A stretch of DNA of 64,000 bases from Corynebacterium lactis RW2-5 (GCF_001274895.1 NZ_CP006841.1:1612001-1676000), one strand, 5' to 3'; shown: positions 17,307 through 26,165, counted from the first letter of the stretch. Numbers and translations are program-made. Notes: generated from the letters alone by a model not told the origin.

Positions 17307-18741
17307 GAGAGTGTCTGATGGTTTGTGTGTGGGTACCTAACCCGCATAAGGAGATGGACCAGAATGACCACTGTGGCACGACGAAATCCGGCTGATAAGG
17401 CCAAGATTGATGCGATTGAAAAGAAGCTGCTTGCTAACCCTGAAATCGCGAAACTGATTGATGACCTAGGCACGTCTACAACGGATGCCAATGACTTGGT
17501 TCGCGGCATGCTACAAGCCTCGATTACCAGAGGCCTCAACGCTGAAATGGATGCCCACCTTGGCTACGAGTCTGGCGACAGGAGCACTAAAGCTGCTGCT
17601 GGAACAGACAATTACCGCAACGGCACCTACCCGAAAACCGTGGATTCTAACTACGGGCCAGTCACCGTTGATGTGCCTAGGGATCGGGCTGGCACATTCT
17701 TGCCAACTATGGTCCCTAAAGGCTCGAGGAGATTGACCGACGTTGATGACATGATCATCAGCTTGTATGCCGGTGGGATGACAATTAGGGATATCCAGCA
17801 CCACATGGCAACTGCGATGCGTGTCGATATCTCTCATGAGACGATTTCTGCGGTTACTGACGCCATCCTTGATGAGGTCATAATCTGGCAAAACCGCCAG
17901 CTAGACGAGTTCTACCCGGTCATTTTCCTGGATGCGTTGCGCATTAAAGTCCGCGACGGTGGCCGAGTAGTCAACAAGTCCGCGTACATGGCAATCGGCG
18001 TGGATCTTGACGGTATCAAACACATTTTGGGATTGTGGATCGCCAAGGAAGAAGGCGCTTCATTTTGGGCGCAGGTATGCGCCAATCTTTCTAACCGTGG
18101 GGTCAACGACGTCTTTATCGTCTGCTGTGACGGGCTCAAAGGCCTACCAGAAGCAGTAGAGGCAACCTGGCCGAACTCGATGGTACAAACTTGTATCGTG
18201 CACCTGATTCGCGCAGCTAACCGGTGGGTAGCCTACGGGGATCGACGGGGCGTATCAGCCGCGTTGAAAAAGATTTACACCGCCGCAGACGAGCCCACAG
18301 CTCAGGCTGCCTTAGACGAATTTGAAGCCTCTGAATTGGGAGAAAAGTATCCACGCTCAGTCAAGGTGTGGCGTGATGCTTGGCAGCGTTTCGTACCGTT
18401 TCTGCAGTTCCCACCAGCAGCGAGAAAGGTAATCTATACGACGAATTCTATTGAGTCGTTTAACAATGAGCTGCGAAAAGCTACCCGCAACAGGGTGCAG
18501 TTCACCAACGATGAATCAGCGCTCAAGACGCTGTGGTTGATGATCTGCAACATCGAGGACAAACGAGCTGCAAAGAGGGCAAAGCAAAGCAAACGAGTCT
18601 CAGCTACAGCCGGCAGACTCATGGAAGGAGCCCGAGTTTCCGGCTGGAAACAAGCCATCAACCAAATGGCCGTTGCCTACCCCGACCGCTTCGACAAATA
18701 CCTATAAACCTAACCCCGCACACAAACAACTTGACACGCTC
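17307..18741 (+). mobile_element. IS256-family (mutator-type) insertion sequence
   Basis: Terminal inverted repeats of about 27 bp are seen at 17307-17333 (GAGAGTGTCTGATGGTTTGT...) and 18715-18741 (complement GAGCGTGTCAAGTTGTTTGT...). They enclose one transposase gene. The 8-9 bp target duplication expected for this family is not visible, so one end was probably rearranged after insertion. Confidence 0.85.
17364..18707 (+). CDS. IS256-family transposase
   Basis: The 447-residue protein is a full-length mutator-type transposase. The DDE-type core includes FLDALRIKVRDGGRV (first Asp), VCCDGLKGLPEAV (second Asp) and NSIESFNNELRKATRNR (Glu region), with the family signature CIVHLIRAANRWVAYGDRR between. 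The ATG at 17364 follows AAGGAG. The gene appears intact, so the element may still be mobile. Confidence 0.93.
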   Translation: MTTVARRNPADKAKIDAIEKKLLANPEIAKLIDDLGTSTTDANDLVRGMLQASITRGLNAEMDAHLGYESGDRSTKAAAGTDNYRNGTYPKTVDSNYGPVTVDVPRDRAGTFLPTMVPKGSRRLTDVDDMIISLYAGGMTIRDIQHHMATAMRVDISHETISAVTDAILDEVIIWQNRQLDEFYPVIFLDALRIKVRDGGRVVNKSAYMAIGVDLDGIKHILGLWIAKEEGASFWAQVCANLSNRGVNDVFIVCCDGLKGLPEAVEATWPNSMVQTCIVHLIRAANRWVAYGDRRGVSAALKKIYTAADEPTAQAALDEFEASELGEKYPRSVKVWRDAWQRFVPFLQFPPAARKVIYTTNSIESFNNELRKATRNRVQFTNDESALKTLWLMICNIEDKRAAKRAKQSKRVSATAGRLMEGARVSGWKQAINQMAVAYPDRFDKYL

Positions 18742-18796
18742 TTTTTCTTCGGTGACACCGTAGCCATTATCGGTGAAACTCCTTTCAGATCAGAGC

Positions 18797-18823
18797 CTCA
18801 CACACAAAATTCCTGACACTCTC
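18797..18823. repeat. Second IS256-type terminal repeat outside the element
   Basis: The complement GAGAGTGTCAGGAATTTTGT + GTGTGAG matches the left end of the neighbouring IS at the outer 9 and inner 10 positions, better than the element's own right end does. It marks either a solo end left by another related IS or the original right boundary. Confidence 0.7.
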
Positions 18824-18835
18824 GTTCTGCGTCGA

Positions 18836-19048
18836 CTATCGGCTAGAGCGGGGGCGGTTCTTCGCCCATTCGATGACTTCGCTTTCCGCCCATAGGGCTG
18901 TCCGTGAATTGAGGTGTCGGGAGGGGGCCGGGGCTTGCCCACGCGAGACGTAGGACAGCCATGTTCTTAGCTGAACGCCGATGTGGTCCGCGCACTGGCG
19001 ACCAATCCAGTACCGGTCGCCGGTGGTGGTATCTACTACTACAAGCAT
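18836..19048 (-). CDS. Excisionase/AlpA-like helix-turn-helix protein
   Basis: The 70-residue basic protein contains a short winged-helix-like DNA-binding part (WIGRQCADHIGVQLRTWLSY + VSRGQAPAPS) and a C-terminal ESEVIEWAKNRP helix, the pattern of phage excisionase-like and AlpA-like regulators. Start ATG 19048 has GCAGGA upstream, and the preceding small membrane gene ends 4 bases before. It belongs to the phage-derived material of this island. Confidence 0.65.
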   Translation of the reverse strand: MLVVVDTTTGDRYWIGRQCADHIGVQLRTWLSYVSRGQAPAPSRHLNSRTALWAESEVIEWAKNRPRSSR

Positions 19049-19052
19049 GGGG

Positions 19053-19196
19053 TTAATGGTTCCTGCGGTGGTTGCTGTAGGAGGTGGTTGCGATTGCGTA
19101 GGTGATACCGATTGCGAGTGCTGCCCACGCCCATGCTGTTGCGTTGGTGTAGATAAGGCAGGCGAAGACGAATGCGTAGAAGATGATGTCGCGCAT
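19053..19196 (-). CDS. Small two-helix membrane protein (phage-derived)
   Basis: A 47-residue ORF with two hydrophobic stretches (IIFYAFVFACLIYTNAT and AWAWAALAIGITYAIATT) and a basic C-terminus. Start ATG 19196 has AAAGGAAG 8 bases upstream. Its stop is 4 bases before the HTH gene, so both form an operon. Function unknown. Confidence 0.6.
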   Translation of the reverse strand: MRDIIFYAFVFACLIYTNATAWAWAALAIGITYAIATTSYSNHRRNH

Positions 19197-19236
19197 TGGT
19201 GTTCTTCCTTTCTTGATTGAGGGGTATGGTTGGGAG

Positions 19237-19290
19237 GAACCCCCTCCCCGGATACTTTCTCTATCCGGGGGCGGGGTTCTTACTTTTTCT
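19237..19290 (+). terminator. Strong GC hairpin with plus-strand T-rich tail
   Basis: GAACCCCCTCCCCGGATA pairs with TATCCGGGGGCGGGGTTC, followed by TTACTTTTTCTTCTT on the plus strand. No intact plus-strand gene ends just before it, which again suggests shuffled pieces. Confidence 0.7.
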
Positions 19291-19350
19291 TCTTGATTTG
19301 CTTCCTTTCTGGCCTGTAGAGGATTAACTCGATTGTTCTGTTCGCTTCAG

Positions 19351-19384
19351 GTTGACGATGCTACAAAAACGACCCCTCATCAAC
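19351..19384 (+). repeat. 34-bp dispersed repeat, copy 5
   Basis: One mismatch to the consensus (GATGCTAC). It is the last copy and lies near the border with the rpsA backbone region; the following 165 bp up to the rpsA terminator hold no gene that I can support. Confidence 0.9.
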
Positions 19385-19549
19385 CCAACCACAAACCAAG
19401 CGAGGTTGTTCTATGAATGAGGCAGAGTGGCACCGACCTATAGAGGCGTCTAATTAGCGGCGTTGGGTTAAATTGGTCGTGAGTAAATTTGGAGCCCCTC
19501 CCGAACTCAAATTCACCCGATTTTCAGTTTCACCAGAGGATGACACCCC

Positions 19550-19598
19550 AAAATACAGAAGAAGCCTCATACCCGCCCGAAGGCGAAGTATAAGGCTT
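19550..19598 (-). terminator. rpsA terminator
   Basis: On the minus strand AAGCCTTATACTTCGCC-TTCG-GGCGGGTATGAGGCTT (imperfect stem, tetraloop) lies 30 bp after the rpsA stop, followed by CTTCTGTATTTT. Confidence 0.75.
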
Positions 19599-19627
19599 AA
19601 TTCAAGCGAGCGCCTATGCTCAGTGAC

Positions 19628-21085
19628 TTAGTTGCCGGCCAGCTTCTCACGCAGAGCCGCAAGCTGCTCGTCGGAGGCCAGGGTACCACCTGCGTTGGCC
19701 TCTGCAGCCGGAGCAGCCGGGACGGCCTCGCCGGACTCGGAAGAGTAGTTCGACGCGGTTTCTGCAGCCTCTGCAGCAGCGGCACGGTGACGCTCGATCT
19801 GAGCGGTGTGCAGCTGGTGGTGACGCTCCGCCTCTGCGTAGCGAGCCTCCCACTCTGCGCGCTGGGTCTCGAAGCCTTCCATCCACTCGTTGGTCTCCGG
19901 GTCGAAGCCCTCCGGGAAGATGTAGTTACCCTGCTCATCGTAGGAGTCACCCATACCGTACTTGGTCGGGTCGAACTCTTCGGTGTAGTCTTCGTCAGCC
20001 TGCTTCAGGGACAGGGAGATACGACGACGCTCGAGGTCGATGTCGATGACCTTGACCATGACCTGCTCGTCGACGGAGACGATCTGATCCGGGACGTCGA
20101 TGTGGCGGGAAGCCAGCTCGGAGATGTGAACCAGACCCTCGATACCCTCCTCGACGCGGACGAATGCACCGAACGGAACCAGCTTGGTGACCTTGCCCGG
20201 AACAATCTGGCCGATTGCGTGAGTGCGAGCAAAGACGCGCCACGGATCTTCCTGGGTCGCCTTCAGCGACAGGGAAACGCGCTCGCGGTTCAGGTCGACC
20301 TCGAGAACCTCGACGGTGACCTCGTCGCCAACCTGGACGACCTCGGACGGGTGGTCGATGTGCTTCCAGGACAGCTCGGAAACGTGAACCAGGCCGTCGA
20401 CGCCGCCAAGATCGACGAAGGCGCCGAAGTTGACGATAGAGGAAACGACGCCCTTGCGGACCTGGCCCTTCTGCAGCTGGTGCAGGAACTCGGAGCGGAC
20501 CTCAGACTGGGTCTGCTCGAGCCATGCGCGGCGGGACAGAACGACGTTGTTGCGGTTCTTGTCGAGCTCGATAATCTTAGCCTCGATCTCCTGGCCGATG
20601 TACGGCTGCAGATCGCGGACGCGACGCATTTCAACGAGGGAAGCCGGCAGGAAGCCACGCAGACCGATGTCGAGGATGAGGCCACCCTTGACAACCTCGA
20701 TGACAGTACCGGTAACCGGCTCGTCGTTCTCCTTGAGCTGCTCGATGGTGCCCCAGGCACGCTCGTACTGAGCGCGCTTCTTGGACAGGATGAGGCGGCC
20801 TTCCTTGTCTTCCTTGGTCAGGACCAGCGCGTCGATCTCATCGCCAACTTCGACCACTTCATCAGGGTCGACATCGTGCTTGATGGACAGTTCGCGGGAA
20901 GGGATGACACCTTCAGTCTTGTAGCCGATGTCGAGAAGGACCTCGTCGCGGTCAACCTTCACGACGGTACCCTCAACGATGTCACCATCGTTGAAGTACT
21001 TCATCGTCGAGTCGACTGCGGCCAGGAAATCCTCAGCGGTGCCGATGTCGTTGATGGCAACCTGAGGGACGTTAGAGGTGGACAT
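19628..21085 (-). CDS. rpsA: 30S ribosomal protein S1
   Basis: The 485-residue protein has four S1/OB-fold RNA-binding domains, about residues 30-105, 120-185, 205-275 and 290-360 (for example VNFGAFVDLGGVDGLVHVSE and VPFGAFVRVEEGIEGLVHIS), the usual actinobacterial number. An acidic and Ala-rich C-terminal tail follows. S1 helps recruit mRNA to the 30S subunit. The GC-rich codon use is strongly biased, as in highly expressed genes. Start ATG 21085 gives the standard N-terminus. The 296-bp gap to polA on the same strand holds its promoter and leader, but no element there is clear enough to call. Confidence 0.98.
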   Translation of the reverse strand: MSTSNVPQVAINDIGTAEDFLAAVDSTMKYFNDGDIVEGTVVKVDRDEVLLDIGYKTEGVIPSRELSIKHDVDPDEVVEVGDEIDALVLTKEDKEGRLILSKKRAQYERAWGTIEQLKENDEPVTGTVIEVVKGGLILDIGLRGFLPASLVEMRRVRDLQPYIGQEIEAKIIELDKNRNNVVLSRRAWLEQTQSEVRSEFLHQLQKGQVRKGVVSSIVNFGAFVDLGGVDGLVHVSELSWKHIDHPSEVVQVGDEVTVEVLEVDLNRERVSLSLKATQEDPWRVFARTHAIGQIVPGKVTKLVPFGAFVRVEEGIEGLVHISELASRHIDVPDQIVSVDEQVMVKVIDIDLERRRISLSLKQADEDYTEEFDPTKYGMGDSYDEQGNYIFPEGFDPETNEWMEGFETQRAEWEARYAEAERHHQLHTAQIERHRAAAAEAAETASNYSSESGEAVPAAPAAEANAGGTLASDEQLAALREKLAGN

Positions 21086-21381
21086 ATAAGATGTGCTCCG
21101 AAGCGGATAGTAAATCGAAAAACGGACAATTTCGGCCTTGCCCCAGTCAAAAACCCCACGTCATTCGAGTCACATCCGCCCCCGGCTGGTACGCCATTGG
21201 ATCTTAAGTAACCCGAACTTTGCGGAACCCTAGGCAGCAAAGTCGGCATGCTGATGCATACCGCGTGAACAATACCCGCTTGAGCTGCTGGATTCAAGTT
21301 CCACCCCGGCATCCCGCGCGTCGGCCATGCTCGAGCTCTAAGCCGTCGCCACAGGTATTCCTCACGTTTCAGGAGCAGCCA

Positions 21382-24015
21382 TTAGTGCGCTGCCGCATCC
21401 CAATTCACTCCGGCACCAACAGAAACATCTAGAGGCACAAGAAGGTCCGCCGCCGCATCCATTTCCTGACGCAGAATTTGCTGCATCTTCTCTTCCTCAC
21501 CGGATACGACCTCAACGACCAATTCGTCGTGAACCTGCAACAGGACTCGCGAACTCATCTTCTCACGGCGCAGCACATCATCAACCCGGAGCATCGCAAT
21601 CTTAATGATGTCTGCGGCAGTGCCCTGGATCGGTGAGTTCAACGCCGCACGCTCCGCATTGTCGCGGGCGACCTTATTATCAGCGTTGAGATCCGGAAGG
21701 TACCTGCGTCGATCGAAGAGCGTCGCAGTAAACCCGTCCTTGCGCGCCTTATCCACCACCTTGTGCAGGTATTCGCGCACTCCGCCGAAACGCTCGAAGT
21801 AGTCCTCCATCAACGCCTTGGCTTCGCGCTGAGGAATATCGAGCTGTTGCGCCAGCCCAAATGCACTCAGACCGTAGGCCAGCCCGTAGCTCATCGCCTT
21901 AACGCGACGACGCAGCTCTGGCGTCACTTCGTCAATCCCCACGCCGAAGACCTTCGCGCCCACATAGTTATGAAGGTCCTCGCCGTTGCGGTAGGCCTCA
22001 ATCAACCCGGGGTCCTGCGAAAGGTGCGCCATCACACGCATCTCAATCTGCGAGTAGTCCGCGGTCAGCAGCTCCGCGTAGCCCTCACCCACCACGAACG
22101 CCTCACGAATCCGGTGCCCAAACTCGGTACGCACCGGAATGTTCTGCAAATTCGGCTCAGTCGAAGACAGTCGCCCCGTCGCCGCCACCGTTTGATTAAA
22201 CGTCGTATGGATGCGCCCGTCGTCGGCGACAGATTTAATGAGGCCCTCGACGGTCGACTTCATCTTCTGCGACTCACGGAATTTCAGCAGCATATCCAGG
22301 AACGGATGGGGGTTGACTTTCGCAAGCCCCTCGATCTCTTTCGCCGCCGTGGAGTAGCCAGTCTTAGTCTTCTTCGTCTTCGGCATTCCGAGCTGGTCGA
22401 ATAGCACTTCTTGCAGCTGCTTCGGCGATCCGAGGTTTAGCTCTGGCTTGCCGACGAGGTCCCTCGCCTCCGCTTCCGCCCCATCAGTGGCGGCCTGCGC
22501 TTCCTTACGAAGATCCTCGAGCCTGTCGACATCTACTGCGATTCCCGCGCGTTCCATCCTCGCCAACACTGGAGCCAACGGAACCTCCAGGTCCGCATAG
22601 ACCCCATAGAGTCCGGCCTCGTCCAGCTCGGTGGACATTGCCGCTGCGAGGTCGATAATCGCCGCGGCATGGGTCGCATCCTGGGCAGGTTCGTCCAGGA
22701 GCGTCAACTGCCCGTCGGCCTGCGAGAGAGTCCGACCCAGATGGCGCTGGGTTACGTTGTCAAGGGTGTAACTGCGCTGGCTAGGACGGAGCAAGTACGC
22801 CGCGAGGAAAGTGTCATGGATAACTCCGGCGAGATCCATATCGAACTTCCACAGCGAATGCATCGCGGACTTGCAATCATGCACCAGTTTCGGATGCACA
22901 CCGGCTAGCCATGCCCGGAGAGCCTCCTCATCAGCCGGCGATAGCGAGTCCAATTCAAGGGCCACCGCCTTACCGGACTCATCCGCCGCACCGATAACAA
23001 CGGTTCTCTCCCCGACATCCACCGCTGCCGGCTGCTGCAAACCTTCAAGCCAGGAACCGAGGGATCCGTCGACAAGCGAAACAACCTCAAGCTCAGTGGC
23101 GGAATCGCTCTGCGCGGCGGTGACCCCAGCCCCTTCAATGGAGAGGGTGCGGAAGACGCGCTCACGCAGGTTGTCACCAAACTCGAGGCGATCGAAGAAG
23201 TCGATGATTCCCTGCGCATCAGCCGGGCGGAGCTCCAGTTCATTCGGACCATAAGGCAGGGGAAGGTCCTTAACCATTTCGGTGATATCGCGATTGAGCT
23301 GCACGGCGGCGACGCGTTCGCGGAAATTATCGCCGGCCTTGCCTCGAATCTCGTCGGCGTGCTCAATGAGCGACTGCAGGCTGCCGTACTGAACAATCCA
23401 CTTCGTCGCAGTCTTCTCGCCAACGCCGGGGATACCGGGGAGATTATCGGAGGGGTCGCCCCGAAGTGCAGCGAAGTCCGGGTATTGCGTTGGAGTGAGC
23501 CCGTACTTCTTCTCCACAGCCTCCGGCGTGAAGCGATGGAGAGTCGTCACGCCGCGCATTGGATACAGCACGGTCGTGGAGTCGTTGACCAACTGGAAGG
23601 AATCGCGATCGCCAGTGACGATGAGAGTTTCAAACCCCTCGGGCCTCGCCTGCGTGGCCAGGGTGGCGATAATGTCATCAGCCTCATAGTTGGCCTTCTC
23701 CAGGGTGACGATACCCATTTCCTTTAGAACCTGCTGGATCAGCGGAACCTGGCCGCGGAACTCCTCTGGAGTCTTTTCGCGCTGCGCCTTATATTCAGGG
23801 AACATCTCGTTGCGGAAAGTCTCACGCGCGACATCGAAGGCGACGGCGACGTGCGTGGGCTTCTCATCGCTCAGAATATTGGAGAGCATAGACAGGAAGC
23901 CGTAGACGGCGTTCGTGCACTGGCCGCCGGTAGTGGAGAAATTATCGGCCGGCAAGGCAAAGAAAGCACGAAAAGCCATGGAGTGGCCATCGATGAGCAT
24001 GAGGGTCTTCTTCAT
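21382..24015 (-). CDS. polA: DNA polymerase I
   Basis: The 877-residue enzyme contains a 5'-3' nuclease domain (residues about 1-300, with YEADDIIATLA and VTGDRDSFQLV), a degenerate 3'-5' exonuclease domain (about 300-480) and a polymerase domain (about 500-877) with TADYSQIEMRVMAH (motif A), RRVKAMSYGLAYGLSAFGLA (motif B) and LLQVHDELVVEV (motif C). The DxE proofreading residues of E. coli Pol I are not visible in the middle domain, as in mycobacterial PolA, so proofreading is probably absent. ATG 24015 is chosen (MKKTLMLIDGHSMAFRAFFA); GGGGAG lies very close, and a GTG at 24045 is an alternative. Confidence 0.97.
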   Translation of the reverse strand: MKKTLMLIDGHSMAFRAFFALPADNFSTTGGQCTNAVYGFLSMLSNILSDEKPTHVAVAFDVARETFRNEMFPEYKAQREKTPEEFRGQVPLIQQVLKEMGIVTLEKANYEADDIIATLATQARPEGFETLIVTGDRDSFQLVNDSTTVLYPMRGVTTLHRFTPEAVEKKYGLTPTQYPDFAALRGDPSDNLPGIPGVGEKTATKWIVQYGSLQSLIEHADEIRGKAGDNFRERVAAVQLNRDITEMVKDLPLPYGPNELELRPADAQGIIDFFDRLEFGDNLRERVFRTLSIEGAGVTAAQSDSATELEVVSLVDGSLGSWLEGLQQPAAVDVGERTVVIGAADESGKAVALELDSLSPADEEALRAWLAGVHPKLVHDCKSAMHSLWKFDMDLAGVIHDTFLAAYLLRPSQRSYTLDNVTQRHLGRTLSQADGQLTLLDEPAQDATHAAAIIDLAAAMSTELDEAGLYGVYADLEVPLAPVLARMERAGIAVDVDRLEDLRKEAQAATDGAEAEARDLVGKPELNLGSPKQLQEVLFDQLGMPKTKKTKTGYSTAAKEIEGLAKVNPHPFLDMLLKFRESQKMKSTVEGLIKSVADDGRIHTTFNQTVAATGRLSSTEPNLQNIPVRTEFGHRIREAFVVGEGYAELLTADYSQIEMRVMAHLSQDPGLIEAYRNGEDLHNYVGAKVFGVGIDEVTPELRRRVKAMSYGLAYGLSAFGLAQQLDIPQREAKALMEDYFERFGGVREYLHKVVDKARKDGFTATLFDRRRYLPDLNADNKVARDNAERAALNSPIQGTAADIIKIAMLRVDDVLRREKMSSRVLLQVHDELVVEVVSGEEEKMQQILRQEMDAAADLLVPLDVSVGAGVNWDAAAH

Positions 24016-24411
24016 GACTCCCCAGTGTAGGAAATAAGCGCCCACTTAAGGAGCCCAGCACCTCCGGCGCCACCGTAGGGGCAGTCCAAAATCTCGCGCT
24101 CAGACACGCCCAAAAGCCCTATAGAACCTTAGAATCTAGGAAAATATCCAACCAGAAAGACGAATACTTTTAGACATTTTTTCAAATTTATAGTATTGGA
24201 TTTGATACCAGGTCATCCATAGCCGATTTCAAGCGGTTATTACACTACCTAGATTCATGTAAATCGTTCTTTAGTATTTCAATACTTTCAGCACGGGCGC
24301 CTTTCGTCTACCCCCAGAATAAGGCCACTATACAGGGTTTTCATGGCAATTTTGGCGCTCCGCTTGCGCCGATTAACAAAAACCACAGCGGATAGAATTA
24401 GACTCTTCGGC
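24016..24411. promoter_or_regulatory. AT-rich intergenic region with divergent promoters
   Basis: About 390 bp between the divergently transcribed polA and TetR genes hold no coding sequence that I can support. 24125-24300 is markedly AT-rich with several TATA-like stretches and the repeated motif AGTATT (around 24192 and 24275). On the plus strand TAGAAT at 24393-24398 lies 13 bases before the TetR ATG and would give a very short or leaderless transcript. Confidence 0.5.
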
Positions 24412-25002
24412 ATGAGCGAGTTCGATAACAGCACCTTTAGGCGCAATGCGCAGTCCACACGGGAGCGCATTATCAAGGCGGCAGCAGCCCACTTTGCCCG
24501 CAAGCCACTCAACAGCGTGCCACTGAAGGAAATCGCCAACGACGCCGGTGTTAGCGCGCCACTGATTATCAAGTACTTCGGATCCAAGGAAGGCCTGCTC
24601 ACCGAGCTCATCGACTTCTCCCACTTCGAAGGCAAGATCAGCCAGACTCCGTTCAATGAGATCGGTCGCACGATGGCGCAGACGGTCCTCCTCGGCCGGG
24701 GCCTCGACGGACAGTCCCTCCTCCCGCTAATCGTTGCATCGCTCGACTCCAAGTCGATTAGCGAGGTCGTCGCGCAGCGCTTCGAAGAAGCTGCCGGTGA
24801 GGAACTGATTGAGCGCATCCACAAGGATGCTCCTGGAGATGTCAGCAGCGAGACCGCGCGCCGTCGCGCCCAGCTGTCCGTCTCTCTCTGCGTCGGATAC
24901 CTCGTACTGTCCGCCTCACAGCTCATTTCGGATGCCGAAATCAACCCGGTTTCCGTAGACATGATGGGCAACGCGCTCCAGCACATCATCGAGCACGCGT
25001 AA
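24412..25002 (+). CDS. TetR/AcrR-family transcriptional regulator
   Basis: The 196-residue protein has an N-terminal TetR helix-turn-helix (TRERIIKAAAAHFARKPLNS, then IANDAGVSAPLIIKYFGSKE with recognition helix) and an all-helical ligand domain. I chose ATG 24412 (MSEFDNS); the upstream frame has no ribosome site. It is encoded 65 bp ahead of the DUF368 transporter gene on the same strand and may control it or itself; ligand unknown. Confidence 0.9.
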   Translation: MSEFDNSTFRRNAQSTRERIIKAAAAHFARKPLNSVPLKEIANDAGVSAPLIIKYFGSKEGLLTELIDFSHFEGKISQTPFNEIGRTMAQTVLLGRGLDGQSLLPLIVASLDSKSISEVVAQRFEEAAGEELIERIHKDAPGDVSSETARRRAQLSVSLCVGYLVLSASQLISDAEINPVSVDMMGNALQHIIEHA

Positions 25003-25052
25003 CAAAGGCTCGCCACGCCCCCTCGCTTAAGCTTCTACACATCTAGCCCGTC

Positions 25053-25058
25053 TAAAAT
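25053..25058 (+). promoter_or_regulatory. Probable -10 element of the DUF368 gene (leaderless)
   Basis: TAAAAT ends 8 bases before the ATG at 25067, so transcription would start at or next to the start codon. No ribosome site precedes the ATG, consistent with leaderless translation, which is common in corynebacteria. Confidence 0.5.
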
Positions 25059-25066
25059 GACCGGCG

Positions 25067-26032
25067 ATGTCTACTGAAAAAATGGGCGTGACCGGCCACG
25101 AGCCTCACACGAACCCCTATTCCGAAATTCCAAAGCCGACCCCTCTTGGGGTCGTCGCTAATGCAATTCGCGGTGGCCTAATCGGCCTTGCCGAGACCAT
25201 CCCCGGAGTATCAGGCGGTACCGTTGCCCTGGTCACGGGAGTTTACGGTCGACTGATTGAGTCTGCGAAGAACATCACAGACCTCCCCAAAGCTGCTAAG
25301 GACGGACGCTTTTCTCAAGGTCTCCGCCGCATTGATTGGTGGCTTCTCGTTCCAGCGGCCGTCGGTATGCTCGCGGTTGTCTTCACAATGGCCGGGATTA
25401 TGGAGAGCTTCGTCACCAACCAGCCTGTCGCCTCGCGAGCCCTGTTCATGGGCATGATTGCGGTTTCGGTGATTATCCCCTTCCAGGAAACCCGCCCCGG
25501 AGCCCTGCAGCAGCCCGGCATGAAGGCAAAAGCCGCAATCGTCTTTGCGGTGTTCGCCATTGCCCTGTTTGCCCTGACCTCCATGCCACAGGCCGAGCCC
25601 ACCCAGCCGCCGCTATGGCTGGTACTGATCGCAGCATCGGTCGCAATCTGTGCACTGGTCTTGCCCGGCGTGTCCGGATCGTTTTTCTTGCTAGTTATCG
25701 GCCTCTACGCTCCGACGATGTCAGCCGTCCACAACCGCGATTTCGCCTACATCGGCACCTTCGCCGTGGGCGCGCTGATCGGAATCGTGCTCTTCGTCCG
25801 GTTTCTGGAATGGCTGCTCGACCACCATCACACCCTCACCCTCGTCGCAATGTCCGGCCTGATGCTCGGCTCCCTCCGTGCCCTGTGGCCGTGGCAGTCG
25901 GAATCCAACGAGCTCCAGGGAATCGGAAGCGACTGGCCTCTCGCACTGGGCCTGTTCATTCTCGGCGGCGCGATTGTCGGAGTTGTCGCCTATGCGCAGC
26001 ATTATTTTTCTAAACGCGACTCCATCGACTAA
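25067..26032 (+). CDS. DUF368 membrane protein (PopT-type polyprenyl-phosphate translocase)
   Basis: The 321-residue membrane protein has about eight hydrophobic segments and two family motifs in inverted topology halves: ETIPGVSGGTVAL (about residue 46) and LVLPGVSGSFFLL (about residue 201). DUF368 proteins such as PopT are reported to recycle undecaprenyl phosphate across the cytoplasmic membrane for cell-wall synthesis; in corynebacteria decaprenyl phosphate for arabinogalactan could be the cargo (inference). It lies directly upstream of the tRNA that the prophage adjoins. Confidence 0.88.
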   Translation: MSTEKMGVTGHEPHTNPYSEIPKPTPLGVVANAIRGGLIGLAETIPGVSGGTVALVTGVYGRLIESAKNITDLPKAAKDGRFSQGLRRIDWWLLVPAAVGMLAVVFTMAGIMESFVTNQPVASRALFMGMIAVSVIIPFQETRPGALQQPGMKAKAAIVFAVFAIALFALTSMPQAEPTQPPLWLVLIAASVAICALVLPGVSGSFFLLVIGLYAPTMSAVHNRDFAYIGTFAVGALIGIVLFVRFLEWLLDHHHTLTLVAMSGLMLGSLRALWPWQSESNELQGIGSDWPLALGLFILGGAIVGVVAYAQHYFSKRDSID

Positions 26033-26080
26033 GATTGCTTGAGTTACTTCAGGCGAGCTATTTTGCCGACGGTAACTTGC

Positions 26081-26154
26081 GCCCCTGTAGCCCAATTGGC
26101 AGAGGCAACGGATTCAAAACCCGTCCAGTGTGAGTTCGAGTCTCACCGGGGGCA
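26081..26154 (+). tRNA. tRNA with CAA anticodon (tRNA-Leu by codon), prophage attachment candidate
   Basis: Acceptor arms GCCCCTG / CGGGGGC pair fully, the T-arm is GTGAG-TTCGAGT-CTCAC, and the anticodon loop TTCAAAA places CAA at 34-36. The anticodon stem ACGG(A)/(C)CCGT has one A-C mismatch at the loop. The variable region is only 5 bases, whereas normal bacterial tRNA-Leu has a long class II variable arm. The 3' terminal CCA is not encoded. Phage genes begin about 280 bp downstream, so the 3' half is the likely attB/attL core. Confidence 0.9.
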
Positions 26155-26165
26155 CTATTTGAGAA

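Noticed and set aside
15408..19384. CRISPR array
   Set aside because: The 34-bp repeats are 200-2300 bp apart with genes between, not regularly spaced short spacers, and there are no cas genes.
15408..19384. Integron attC sites
   Set aside because: Ends do not fit the GTTRRRY / RYYYAAC core rule and no integron integrase is in the window.
19616..21211. 531-codon plus-strand ORF
   Set aside because: Antisense to rpsA; composition mirrors the S1 repeats.
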